64,000 bases of DNA. Source: Clostridia bacterium. Lineage in GTDB: Bacteria > Bacillota > Clostridia > Oscillospirales > CAG-272. The notes beneath the pieces are model-generated. The model did no database searches, was not told the origin of the DNA, and saw nothing but the letters and a program-made list of their open reading frames with translations. The stretch lies in NCBI GenBank assembly GCA_017624905.1, contig JAGAMD010000025.1:39833-103832 (forward strand), in the 5' to 3' direction. The translations under genes and the position numbers were made by a program. Of this stretch, positions 43,061 through 51,291 are shown piece after piece; the stretch's first letter is position 1, and every line of letters starts with the position of its first letter.

Positions 43061-43756
43061 ATGAGCACAAAAAATAAAATATTTTCGTCCGATTTTTGCC
43101 TAACGGAGTCAAATGGCAAATACGGAATTGAGACAAAAGAGGGGAAAACGGTTTTATATCCGGTTTATGACTCGATTTGTGAGCTTGACGAGCTTGATTT
43201 TATTATAGAAAAGGACGGTAAGCTTGGTTACGCCTCGTTTAATGAGGAAAATGAAATAGAGTTGCTTTTGCCTCTTTATGATGCTATAATAAAAAAGAGG
43301 CATGGGCTTTCTCTTATAAAAAGAGGCGAGGAAAACGAGCACTTAAAAAGTCCGGAGGGTAGAGTGTACCTTTGGTACGATTTAAAAAGCCACACCCTGC
43401 ACCCAAATCTAAGATGCTTGCGTAGCTTTAAAGAGTATGACGCTTTTATTTCAACTAAAAAATGCGACTATGGCAAGCCTCAGCTTCTTAAAAAATGGGG
43501 AGAAAACAAATATCTTGAAATACCGTTTGATACAAATATAGATATTCTTTATGAAATCCCCACAAAAAATTTTAATGTGTTTATAATGCTGGAGGAAACG
43601 GAAAGCTCCGACTATGAATATAGCTTTTTAATAGTTAAAGAGAATGGGCACTATACATTTTCCGCCCCTAAAAAGAGCATAGAGGAATTATATAAAATAT
43701 TACCAATCTTATTGGAGGACTTAAAATGCAATCAGAATGTATTATGGCTTTTGTAA
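43061..43756 (+). CDS. WG-repeat-like protein
   Basis: The 231-aa protein has repeats of the WG type (GKYGIETKEGKTVLYPVYDSI, then DGKLGYASFNEEN..LLPLYDAI) in its first 90 residues. The rest is unrecognised. No signal peptide is present, so it is cytoplasmic. AGAAAGGA precedes the ATG. Its 3' end overlaps the next gene by 31 nt. Confidence 0.65.
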   Translation: MSTKNKIFSSDFCLTESNGKYGIETKEGKTVLYPVYDSICELDELDFIIEKDGKLGYASFNEENEIELLLPLYDAIIKKRHGLSLIKRGEENEHLKSPEGRVYLWYDLKSHTLHPNLRCLRSFKEYDAFISTKKCDYGKPQLLKKWGENKYLEIPFDTNIDILYEIPTKNFNVFIMLEETESSDYEYSFLIVKENGHYTFSAPKKSIEELYKILPILLEDLKCNQNVLWLL

Positions 43757-44373
43757 GAACCGAAATAATATGCCATGGGGCACGTGCGCACAGAATAGGC
43801 GAAAGACTATTTCGATATGTGCATAAATACCTAAAAAGCACAGAGTTTGTTAAGGGCAATGTAGGCAAAGACGAAAGAAATAAAATGATAAGCTCAATTT
43901 CACTTGCCTCGTTGATTAATATGCCAAACGACCTTGAAAAAATAGATAAGGAATGCGATATTATTTTTCAAATCGTGCTGGCTGGCGACAGCCAAGGACT
44001 GCAAAAGGCTAAGGAAATAAAGGAAAAATATAATATACCCAATATAACATTTGTTGTAGGAAGCATAGAAGAAAATGCACTTGATATACCATATATTGAG
44101 GTTGATGAAAATGAGGATATTTGCAAGGCATTTCTTGATTTGCTTTCAATTTACACATTTCCGCAGGAGTATGGTGCGGATTTTGAGGAATTAAGGCCGC
44201 TTTTTGGGCATAATGGAAAAATATCAACTAAAAAGGGCAATATCTTTAATTTATGTGTTGTGCGAAAGGCGAGTAAGAAAAGCGAGCTTTTTGAGCCGGA
44301 AAAAAGCGATGGCACAGTTATACTTGCTAGCAGAATAGGACAAGAGGACAAAATTCAATATTATAGTATATAA
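43726..44373 (+). CDS. Uncharacterised protein
   Basis: I do not recognise this 215-aa protein. It opens with a basic helix (RTEIICHGARAHRIGERLFRYV) and continues with a Rossmann-like alternation (CDIIFQIVLAG, NITFVVG). GADFEELRPLFGHNGKISTKKGN looks like a conserved block. GGAGG precedes the ATG, inside the end of the WG gene. It is cotranscribed with that gene and with the UDG-like gene. Confidence 0.6.
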   Translation: MQSECIMAFVRTEIICHGARAHRIGERLFRYVHKYLKSTEFVKGNVGKDERNKMISSISLASLINMPNDLEKIDKECDIIFQIVLAGDSQGLQKAKEIKEKYNIPNITFVVGSIEENALDIPYIEVDENEDICKAFLDLLSIYTFPQEYGADFEELRPLFGHNGKISTKKGNIFNLCVVRKASKKSELFEPEKSDGTVILASRIGQEDKIQYYSI

Positions 44374-44378
44374 AAGAC

Positions 44379-45140
44379 ATGATAAACGAATACAGAGAAT
44401 TAGTAAAAAATGCTAACGAAATTAATAAAAAAGCCGATCATAAGGTTGTTGTTTCTCGCTATCTTCGTGGCGAGAAGTATGAAAGCAGTGAGATAAAGCT
44501 GCTCGTAATAGGCAGAGCAATAAACGGCTGGAGCAATGACTTTATTGTCGATAATGCAGATGAGCTTCTTTCTATGTGGGAAAAGCAAGAAAGGGGAGAG
44601 CTTGAGTGCCTTTCCAAAACTCGTTTTTTGGACAAGGGAAAAACACCCATAAGTCTTGAAGAAACAAAAGGACTAGAATGGGTAAAAACCTATATAAAGA
44701 GCAATAAAAATTATTGTCGCACAGAAACACAATCACGGTTTTGGTCAGTTGTCAGAGCAACTACCGAGGCTTTATATCAAAACAACTTAAAAAAAGGCGA
44801 GTGGACAAAGCATATTGCGTGGACAAACCTTGCTAAGCTGGCGCCTGCCTCGGGAGGAAATCCAAAGGGAGATAATTGGCGCGTGCAAATCGAGCTTGCA
44901 CCTAAAATACTAGAAAAAGAGCTAAAAGAGCTTGAGCCAACACATATACTTGTAATCGCAAAAACAAGTCAACAAGCCACGCCACAAGAGGATAGCTGGA
45001 TAAAACCATTCTATGACGTATTAAATGAATACAAGGAAAAAAACAATATTAAAGTTGCGTATATGTGTCGCCCGGAATTTAAGGGAAAGAAAGAGTATCT
45101 TAACGAGGTATATAATGCGCTTGGCATGGACAAAAAATAA
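44379..45140 (+). CDS. Uracil-DNA-glycosylase-superfamily-like protein
   Basis: The 253-aa protein has LLVIGRAINGWSNDF near residue 40 and IAWTNLAKLAPASGGNPKG near residue 145, then LEPTHILVIAKTS. This layout recalls UDG-fold proteins (G-x-N-P loop, aWsNLyK strand, H/VLVI strand). The classical catalytic residues cannot be placed with confidence, so activity is uncertain. If correct, it would add a base-excision-type function to the island. It starts 5 nt after the previous gene with a weak ribosome site. A bidirectional terminator follows. Confidence 0.5.
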   Translation: MINEYRELVKNANEINKKADHKVVVSRYLRGEKYESSEIKLLVIGRAINGWSNDFIVDNADELLSMWEKQERGELECLSKTRFLDKGKTPISLEETKGLEWVKTYIKSNKNYCRTETQSRFWSVVRATTEALYQNNLKKGEWTKHIAWTNLAKLAPASGGNPKGDNWRVQIELAPKILEKELKELEPTHILVIAKTSQQATPQEDSWIKPFYDVLNEYKEKNNIKVAYMCRPEFKGKKEYLNEVYNALGMDKK

Positions 45141-45168
45141 AAAAGGACTTCTTTTGAAGTCCTTTTTT
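45139..45168. terminator. Bidirectional terminator at the island's right end
   Basis: AAAAAAGGACTTC/GAAGTCCTTTTTT with loop TTTT lies between convergent genes. Confidence 0.9.
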
Positions 45169-45922
45169 AATCAAATGCAAATGCAAAATATTTGGGTGGC
45201 TCTATGCTTTCAAACGGGTAGAGCATAGTAAATGGTCGCCCATCTCCCACCGTTCTAAATGTACCACTCTTAAGGGAAAGGGCAGAAAGAATGTTGGGAG
45301 CTTTATCCCTGTTGCCTAGTAGCTCAAAGGCATGGAGCTTGTTTTCATATACAGAGTAGGAAAGGATAAAATCCTCACCCTTTATAAAGGTAGCTAGGTT
45401 ATCTAAAAAATCAAGCCCTTCGTTTTCTTGGATTACTGCATTTTTTGGGAGATATTTACGGCGTAAGGATGCGTATTCGTCCTTGTCGATTTTTGAAAAA
45501 TTGCAACCCTGTGTCGCACTTTTTACTGTAAATTCATCCACCTGTGAGCAGCTTTTGTAGCCAATACGCTCGTAAAAATCAAAAAGCGACATCTCACTTG
45601 GTACTAAAATAGCACCAGAGTAGCCGAGCGATTTTAGATGCTTGTGCGTATCTTCCATAAGCAAGCTGCATAGCCCTTGCCCACGGTATGCTTTGTCAGT
45701 TGCAACTGCGTATATGTAGGCAAGCTTACCACCATTATACTCGCAATCAAACCAATACAGCATAGATGCTATTTTTTCGTCCTTATAGACTATTCTTGCT
45801 CGGTCGGTGGAAAATGCAACCTTGAAAAAGATGTCTATAAACTCGCCCTCGTCGCCAAAGGCCTCTGCAAAAAGCTCCTTTAGCTTGGGTATGTCACTGA
45901 TTTTTGGAGAAGTAATTATCAT
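45167..45922 (-). CDS. GNAT-family N-acetyltransferase
   Basis: The 251-aa protein has an N-terminal GNAT domain with the acetyl-CoA loop VATDKAYRGQGLCSLLM (about residues 74-90) and FYERIGYKS. The C-terminal half is a second, unassigned domain as in Eis-like two-domain acetyltransferases. The substrate is unknown. Its ATG directly follows the TAA of the upstream DUF2156 gene, so translation is coupled. Confidence 0.82.
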   Translation of the reverse strand: MIITSPKISDIPKLKELFAEAFGDEGEFIDIFFKVAFSTDRARIVYKDEKIASMLYWFDCEYNGGKLAYIYAVATDKAYRGQGLCSLLMEDTHKHLKSLGYSGAILVPSEMSLFDFYERIGYKSCSQVDEFTVKSATQGCNFSKIDKDEYASLRRKYLPKNAVIQENEGLDFLDNLATFIKGEDFILSYSVYENKLHAFELLGNRDKAPNILSALSLKSGTFRTVGDGRPFTMLYPFESIEPPKYFAFAFD

Positions 45923-46852
45923 TTAGTCCTCCTTAAAAAACGCACGATATTTTTCTGTCATATGGTGTGGAAAATAGCTGTTTTTGGCTTGTCGTAAGCC
46001 TAAAACCCCCATATCCTCCTCACGGTCAAGAAACTTAATATCTTTATATTTGTTCTTAATGTAATTTGCAAACTCGTAGTTTATGGCAGAGTAAGCCTCG
46101 GGGATTGATTTTTCAAACTGTACATCAAATGTATCACTTGATAATCGTGAGCCCATAGAAAAGGCAAGTACTCTTTCGCCGCTTTTAATCATTATTCCGT
46201 CGAGCTTAAGCTTCTTAAAATTTTCAAACGCACGGCATAGAGCCATATGCTCGTATGAAATATCATTTTCCAAATTTAATTCTTGCTTTATCTTGTACCA
46301 AGCCTCTGACATATCTTTAACCTTTTCTAGATTGCCCTCGGTTATTTCTTCAATTTCATACACGGGGTATGCTTTTTTGAAGTTGTTTAGGTGGGTACGC
46401 TTCTTGTGATATTTTTTGCCACTAAGCGTTGATAAGCTTTCTATGTCGTAAACATAGTCAAACGAGCCGAGCTTACCCTCGATTGTTACACGCTCACCAT
46501 ATACCGAGAGAAACATTTCAAGATTTTGTGGGCTTATGCTACTGATTATAGGTGTGTTGCCTCGCTTTTTTGCATCTGAAATTATTGCCTCAATTATGGG
46601 AAAAAAGTCTCCGTTTCCAATAGGGAATGGATAAAAGGAATGCTTGCCATACGAGGAAAAGAGCACACAAAAATCGTCTAAAAATGCAATCTCGTGCTTG
46701 CCCCAACAAATTAGATTGGAAAAGGAAAGCTCACAGCCACGAGTTTTGTCGGAGAATAAATATTTTTCATAAATAGCCTTGTCGTCAATGGTTAGCGGAC
46801 GGAACCTTAGTGTCGTGTCCTTTTTGACTTCATTTTTTGTAGAAGCTGACAT
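45923..46852 (-). CDS. DUF2156 protein (LPG-synthase C-terminal-like)
   Basis: The ATG at 46852 follows AAGGAGG and gives 309 aa. LSFSNLICWGKHEIAFLDDF, KKYHKKRTHLNNF and FLDREEDMGVLGLRQAK, which continues to a PHHM, are typical of DUF2156. This is the GNAT-related domain found at the C-terminus of lysyl-phosphatidylglycerol synthase. No membrane domain is present, so it is a stand-alone soluble version. The substrate is unknown. It forms an operon with the GNAT gene. Confidence 0.82.
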   Translation of the reverse strand: MSASTKNEVKKDTTLRFRPLTIDDKAIYEKYLFSDKTRGCELSFSNLICWGKHEIAFLDDFCVLFSSYGKHSFYPFPIGNGDFFPIIEAIISDAKKRGNTPIISSISPQNLEMFLSVYGERVTIEGKLGSFDYVYDIESLSTLSGKKYHKKRTHLNNFKKAYPVYEIEEITEGNLEKVKDMSEAWYKIKQELNLENDISYEHMALCRAFENFKKLKLDGIMIKSGERVLAFSMGSRLSSDTFDVQFEKSIPEAYSAINYEFANYIKNKYKDIKFLDREEDMGVLGLRQAKNSYFPHHMTEKYRAFFKED

Positions 46853-46883
46853 ATTTACCTCCTTAAAATTATTTCCATAAATA

Positions 46884-46912
46884 ATAATACATTCAAAAAA
46901 CGATTTTGTCAA
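46884..46912 (-). promoter_or_regulatory. Promoter of the DUF2156-GNAT operon
   Basis: Minus-strand TTGACA (46907-46912), 17-bp spacer, TATTAT (46884-46889). Confidence 0.8.
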
Positions 46913-46956
46913 TATTTGAGTCTTCCCAAATTTGTAAATTTCATATGATAAAATAA

Positions 46957-46985
46957 TTTACATTTTTTCTAATATATGTTATAAT
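46957..46985 (+). promoter_or_regulatory. Promoter of the FGGY kinase
   Basis: TTTACA (46957-46962), 17-bp spacer, TATAAT (46980-46985), preceded by TGT. Confidence 0.85.
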
Positions 46986-47014
46986 AGGTTCATAAGGCTT
47001 TTTCGGAGGAAATT

Positions 47015-48547
47015 ATGAAAAAAATACTAGGCATTGAGCTTGGCTCAACAAGAATTAAATCAGTTTTGGTAAATGAAAAGGGCGAGGTTGTGGCACAGGG
47101 TGCACACGATTGGGAAAATCAGCTTGAAAACGGCTATTGGACATACTCGCTTGATATGGTGTGGGCGGGATTGCAAGAGTCTTACGCTGACCTTGTTAAG
47201 AATTATGGCGAAAAGATTGAAAATCTAGATTCTATCGGTATTTCAGCAATGATGCACGGCTATTTAGCCTTTGATAAAAACGATAATCTTTTAGTACCGT
47301 TTAGAACGTGGAGAAATACAACAACAGCCGAGGCACAAGAGGAATTAACTCGTGAGCTTAACTTTAATATGCCTCAAAGATGGAGTGGCACACACTTCTA
47401 TCAAGCAGTGCTCAATAAAGAGGAGCACATAAAGGATGTTACATTTTTGACAACCTTAGCCGGTTATGTTCATTGGATGCTAACAGGCAAAAAGGTGCTT
47501 GGCATTGGTGATGCTGCCGGTATGTTCCCAACCATTGACGATAAATATGACCAAGAAAAGCTTGTAATATATAATAATCTACTCAAAAAGCACGGAGTTG
47601 ATAAGAAATTAGAAGATTTACTTCCAACACCACTTATGGCAGGCGAGGATGCAGGAACACTCACCTCTGAGGGTGCAAAGCTGCTCGATCCCAGCGGAGT
47701 ATTAAAGTGTGGTGCACTTGTTTGCCCACCTGAGGGCGATGCGGGTACAGGTATGGTAGCAACTAACGCAGTTAAGGTAAAAACAGGTAATGTTTCAGCC
47801 GGAACAAGCGCATTTGCTATGGTCGTTCTTGAAAAGCCACTAACAAAGGCAAGTACAGAAATTGACGTAGTTGCAACACCAAGCGGAAAAACCGTTGCAA
47901 TGGTACACGCAAACAACTTCACTTCTGAAATCAACGCTTGGACATCACTTTTCCTAGAGGTTATCGAGCTTGCCGGTGGTTCAATTAAAAAAGGTCCGCT
48001 TTACGACAAGCTATACGAGGTTTCACTAAAGAGCGATTCTGAGGTTGGAGGGCTTGTTGGCTACAACTTCTTATCGGGTGAGCCACTTGTAGGTCTTGAA
48101 AGAGGCGTACCTATGGTTGCAAGACAAGAGGGCGGAAAACTAACTCTTGCTAACTTTATGCAAATGCAACTGTATTCAGCCCTTGGTGCTATGAGCATCG
48201 GTATGGAAATTTTGGCTGAGGAAAATGTAGAAATTGAGGCAATTTGTGGCCACGGTGGATTTTTCAAGGCTCCGTTTGTTGGTGCAAACGCAATGAGTGC
48301 AGCACTTGGCTGTCCTATAACTGTTATGAAAAACGCAGGTGAGGGCGGTGCTTGGGGCGTAGCTCTCTTGGCTCTATATCGCTTAGTTAAAAACGGAACA
48401 CTTGAAGACTTCCTTGATGGTATGTTTGCAAGTGCAGAGAAGGAAACAACCATAGCAAGCGACGAGGAAAGAGCAAGATTTAGAAGATTTATGCAAAGCT
48501 ACAAGGCGGGACTTGAGGTTGAAGCTCTAGCTACTAAAAAGCTATAA
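47015..48547 (+). CDS. FGGY-family carbohydrate kinase
   Basis: The 510-aa protein has the FGGY ATPase fold. The N-terminal GIELGSTRIKSVLVN is the phosphate loop, GISAMMHGYLAFD and a sugar-site WRNTTT follow, and the second half carries VSAGTSAFAMV and CGHGGFFKAPFVGANAMSAALG. It phosphorylates a pentose or pentulose; the exact sugar cannot be read. With xylosidase genes in the window, a xylulo- or ribulokinase-like role is plausible. CGGAGG precedes the ATG. It is monocistronic between a promoter and a terminator. Confidence 0.87.
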   Translation: MKKILGIELGSTRIKSVLVNEKGEVVAQGAHDWENQLENGYWTYSLDMVWAGLQESYADLVKNYGEKIENLDSIGISAMMHGYLAFDKNDNLLVPFRTWRNTTTAEAQEELTRELNFNMPQRWSGTHFYQAVLNKEEHIKDVTFLTTLAGYVHWMLTGKKVLGIGDAAGMFPTIDDKYDQEKLVIYNNLLKKHGVDKKLEDLLPTPLMAGEDAGTLTSEGAKLLDPSGVLKCGALVCPPEGDAGTGMVATNAVKVKTGNVSAGTSAFAMVVLEKPLTKASTEIDVVATPSGKTVAMVHANNFTSEINAWTSLFLEVIELAGGSIKKGPLYDKLYEVSLKSDSEVGGLVGYNFLSGEPLVGLERGVPMVARQEGGKLTLANFMQMQLYSALGAMSIGMEILAEENVEIEAICGHGGFFKAPFVGANAMSAALGCPITVMKNAGEGGAWGVALLALYRLVKNGTLEDFLDGMFASAEKETTIASDEERARFRRFMQSYKAGLEVEALATKKL

Positions 48548-48550
48548 AGA

Positions 48551-48579
48551 AAAAGGACACCAAACGGTGTCCTTTTTTT
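48551..48579. terminator. Bidirectional terminator
   Basis: AAAAGGACACC/GGTGTCCTTTT with loop AAAC lies between convergent genes. Confidence 0.9.
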
Positions 48580-50404
48580 ATTTTGTTATTCTAAATATAC
48601 AAGCATCATATTTATTTATCTTTTCGTCATTTCCATAGTAGAATTTATCTATTTTGTAAGATGAGTCGATTGATAAATCAAAGTCGGCATCAGTCCCACC
48701 ATGGTTGATAGCTATAACGATATAGCCGTTTTCCACCTCGTGAAGAGTTAATAGCACATTTTCATTTTTTGACTTGGCCACATAGCTGTCAAGCTCTTTT
48801 TTGAATATTGCTTGATATATTTTATATGTGTTTTTATCAAACGCATTGTGCTTGTCGATAAGACTTGCTTCAATAGGTGCGTTTACAAGGTAAACCTTGC
48901 CCTTACCGTAGCTGTTTACTGTTATAAACGGATTGTTTTCGCTATCGTAGGCTATAACCTCGGCACTCACATTCTCAAGAGTAAGGTTTCTTGCTTTTTC
49001 AAACTCGATTACCTCGCCGTTTAACTCGGCACTTAGCTCAGTTTTATGTATAAACGAGTCAACGACCTTAACACCGCAAAGCTCCTCGAAGCCGGATAGT
49101 ATTCCGTCATCAAGTGAGATATAAAGAGTTGCTCCGTTTTTAACCTTTTCCTTTAGAATATCGTACTTGTCCTTGAACATACATCTAACGCCCTTGATTG
49201 ATGGCACGATGTATACAGGGGAGCTTGGTATTCCCTCGTTTGCATCAGCAAAGGAAATATTTAGTCCTGCCCTTCGTGCAAGGACATATGTCATATAAGC
49301 AACTGACCAATGGTGTTGGTCGTGAGTGAGTAAGCAAACTGCATCATCCTTAGCTCTTGGCAAGTCTATATCAAGATTTTTAAGCACCTCGCTGAATTTC
49401 TTGATTTCCAAAAGTGCAGGCTTAGGCGAGTGGTCATTTCTTAAAAGTCCAAGCTCTCTTTCTACCATTTGCATAGAGTAGGGGAAGTGATTAAGCTCTG
49501 TTTGGTCGCTTGAGCACCACCACATAGCACCGGCTGAGCCGTTTGCAAAGAGAGAAAAGAGGTTTACACGCAGAAAGTCGGCGGACACCTCGTCGCTACA
49601 TACCATAGGTCCCATTGTGCCCATTTCCTCAGCAAGACAACTCTTGCCACTCATAGTTTCATAAAATTTTGTATATACAGTTGGGAAAATAATTGTTCTA
49701 AGGGATAGATTTTTGTCAACAGTCGTGCCCTCGCACCAATATGGATATGGGTGAGTGGTTAAAATATCACAGCTTTCGGCTTGGTCGCTTATCTTCCAGT
49801 TGTTTTCGTTATCTAAATAGTGCATACCGGAAACAACAGGGTGAGATGGGTCGGCTGCACGTATAGCATTAGATACCATAGCTGTCCAAACGGCTGCCTC
49901 ATAAGGATTTTTTACGTTTTCCATCTCGTTACACTCGTTGCCAAGGTCCCAAGCAAAAATTTCCTCTCTGTTTTTAAAGCGAGAAACAAAGCCCTTAATA
50001 TATAACTGCTGAAAATATTGTGATACGCTATCTGTTATGATGTTTTTGTTGTATAGAGCAGGTGGAATCAGCATAGCGCCACTCATAAAGCCTGTTACAA
50101 GCCCAACAATAACCTTAATTCCATACTTGCCACATATATCAAGAAATAAATCAAATTTATTTAGCATATCACTGTCAAGATAGTGATTTTTCTTGTCCCC
50201 TGTATAGCCAATACACGTGCCACGGTTGGTTATAATAGGAGATACAGGCTGAAAATCACGCCAGTTAGGGAATGCTCTTAGGTATTTAACACCGTTTTTT
50301 GAAAGAAGCGACAAATCCTTGTCGATTATGTCTATGTTAAAGTCCTTCCACATATCAGTTCCGGCATTTGATGCCCAGTAATTACAACCAAGTAAAAATT
50401 CCAT
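48578..50404 (-). CDS. GH5-like (clan GH-A) beta-mannosidase/mannanase-type hydrolase
   Basis: The 608-aa protein lacks a signal peptide. A TIM barrel holds the clan GH-A acid/base in WDLGNECNE (Glu157) and a nucleophile in CLAEEMGT (Glu259/260). It resembles endo-1,4-beta-mannosidase COG3934. The C-terminal third has a glutamine-amidotransferase-like and beta-sandwich layout (YIVPSIKGV, YGKGKVYLVNAP). Exact substrate is inferred. It is divergent from the EEP gene with overlapping promoters. Confidence 0.8.
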   Translation of the reverse strand: MEFLLGCNYWASNAGTDMWKDFNIDIIDKDLSLLSKNGVKYLRAFPNWRDFQPVSPIITNRGTCIGYTGDKKNHYLDSDMLNKFDLFLDICGKYGIKVIVGLVTGFMSGAMLIPPALYNKNIITDSVSQYFQQLYIKGFVSRFKNREEIFAWDLGNECNEMENVKNPYEAAVWTAMVSNAIRAADPSHPVVSGMHYLDNENNWKISDQAESCDILTTHPYPYWCEGTTVDKNLSLRTIIFPTVYTKFYETMSGKSCLAEEMGTMGPMVCSDEVSADFLRVNLFSLFANGSAGAMWWCSSDQTELNHFPYSMQMVERELGLLRNDHSPKPALLEIKKFSEVLKNLDIDLPRAKDDAVCLLTHDQHHWSVAYMTYVLARRAGLNISFADANEGIPSSPVYIVPSIKGVRCMFKDKYDILKEKVKNGATLYISLDDGILSGFEELCGVKVVDSFIHKTELSAELNGEVIEFEKARNLTLENVSAEVIAYDSENNPFITVNSYGKGKVYLVNAPIEASLIDKHNAFDKNTYKIYQAIFKKELDSYVAKSKNENVLLTLHEVENGYIVIAINHGGTDADFDLSIDSSYKIDKFYYGNDEKINKYDACIFRITK

Positions 50405-50431
50405 AATTCACCTCTAAAAAAGCTTTATTTT

Positions 50432-50460
50432 ATTCTATCATACTTGTACAAATAAAGCAA
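50432..50460 (-). promoter_or_regulatory. Promoter of the GH5-like gene
   Basis: Minus-strand TTGCTT (50455-50460), 17-bp spacer, TAGAAT (50432-50437). It overlaps the divergent promoter, so one operator could control both. Confidence 0.6.
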
Positions 50461-50472
50461 GTGTGCTAGAAT
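50444..50472 (+). promoter_or_regulatory. Promoter of the EEP-family gene
   Basis: TTGTAC (50444-50449), 17-bp spacer, TGCTAGAAT (hexamer 50467-50472). The palindrome TTGTACAA lies at the -35. Confidence 0.65.
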
Positions 50473-50501
50473 AGATATATATCTAAAAAACGGGGGCTTT
50501 T

Positions 50502-51203
50502 ATGAAAATAATGACCTTTAATACTCAGCACTGCCTTAATTTTCTTGAGAATAGAATTGATTACGAAATAATGGCAAAGACAATACGCGACCTCGGTGCT
50601 GATATTTGTGGACTTAATGAAATGTTTTCCGGCGGGGAAGAGTGGGCAACATTTCCAAATCAAACAGAAAAGCTAGCCGAGCTTGTCGGCTTTGAAAGCC
50701 ACTACTTTGCAAAGGCTATAAGCGCATACCCGGAGGGTACATATGGTAATGGTCTTATATCAAAATATAAAATAAAAAAGGCGGAAACGATAATAATCCC
50801 CGATCCAAATCCAAAAAGATTTAACGGCTATTATGAAACAAGGTGTGTTTTAAAGGCAGAGCTTGAAAACGGCGTAAGGGTTTTGGTTTGCCACTTTGGA
50901 CTAAATCCCGACGAGCAGGAAAACGCAGTAAAAGCAATTCTTGAAAATATAAAGGAAGAAAAATGCATTTTAATGGGCGACTTCAATGTTGAACCTGACA
51001 ATGCTGTTCTTTTGCCAATAAAAGAGAAGATGAAGGATGCATCAATCGGCTTTTGTGAGAATACACCATCGTGGCCAAGCGATAAGCCGAAAATAAAGAT
51101 AGATTATATCTTTGTTTCCAAAGACATTGAGGTAATAAATGCCGAAATCCCGGAAATAATAGCATCCGACCACCGTGTACACACAGCCAAGATAAAAATA
51201 TAA
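50502..51203 (+). CDS. Endonuclease/exonuclease/phosphatase-family protein
   Basis: The 233-aa protein shows the EEP fold: MTFNTQHC, CGLNEMF (metal Glu), CHFGLNPDEQ (His), MGDFNVEP (Asp/Asn) and SDHRVHTAKI (Asp-His pair). The family cleaves phosphodiesters or phosphomonoesters. In glycan loci relatives may act on sugar or lipid phosphates rather than DNA. No signal peptide is present. GGGGG precedes the ATG. Confidence 0.88.
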   Translation: MKIMTFNTQHCLNFLENRIDYEIMAKTIRDLGADICGLNEMFSGGEEWATFPNQTEKLAELVGFESHYFAKAISAYPEGTYGNGLISKYKIKKAETIIIPDPNPKRFNGYYETRCVLKAELENGVRVLVCHFGLNPDEQENAVKAILENIKEEKCILMGDFNVEPDNAVLLPIKEKMKDASIGFCENTPSWPSDKPKIKIDYIFVSKDIEVINAEIPEIIASDHRVHTAKIKI

Positions 51204-51226
51204 AAAGGGGCGAATATGCCCCTTTT
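51203..51226 (+). terminator. Terminator after the EEP gene
   Basis: AAAAGGGGC/GCCCCTTTT. Confidence 0.8.
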
Positions 51227-51291
51227 ATTTGTCGTAGAGAGTGGGATAAAATTCAAATAAAGGTAGAATTTTCTCACAATCAAAATTAATA

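Noticed and set aside
43726-44373. FtsZ/tubulin-like identity for the unknown protein
   Set aside because: Only a faint resemblance of one block (GADFEELRPLF); the GTP-binding glycine loop is absent.
34095-45140. Calling the island a known defence system such as BREX or DISARM
   Set aside because: No methylase, PglZ, BrxL-like or DUF1998 component is present; only the helicase and WYL themes overlap.
46890-46912. A fifth island-type promoter (TTTTTTG upstream of the DUF2156 gene)
   Set aside because: The T-tract lies inside the spacer of a good TTGACA-N17-TATTAT promoter and no -10 sits 15 nt after it.
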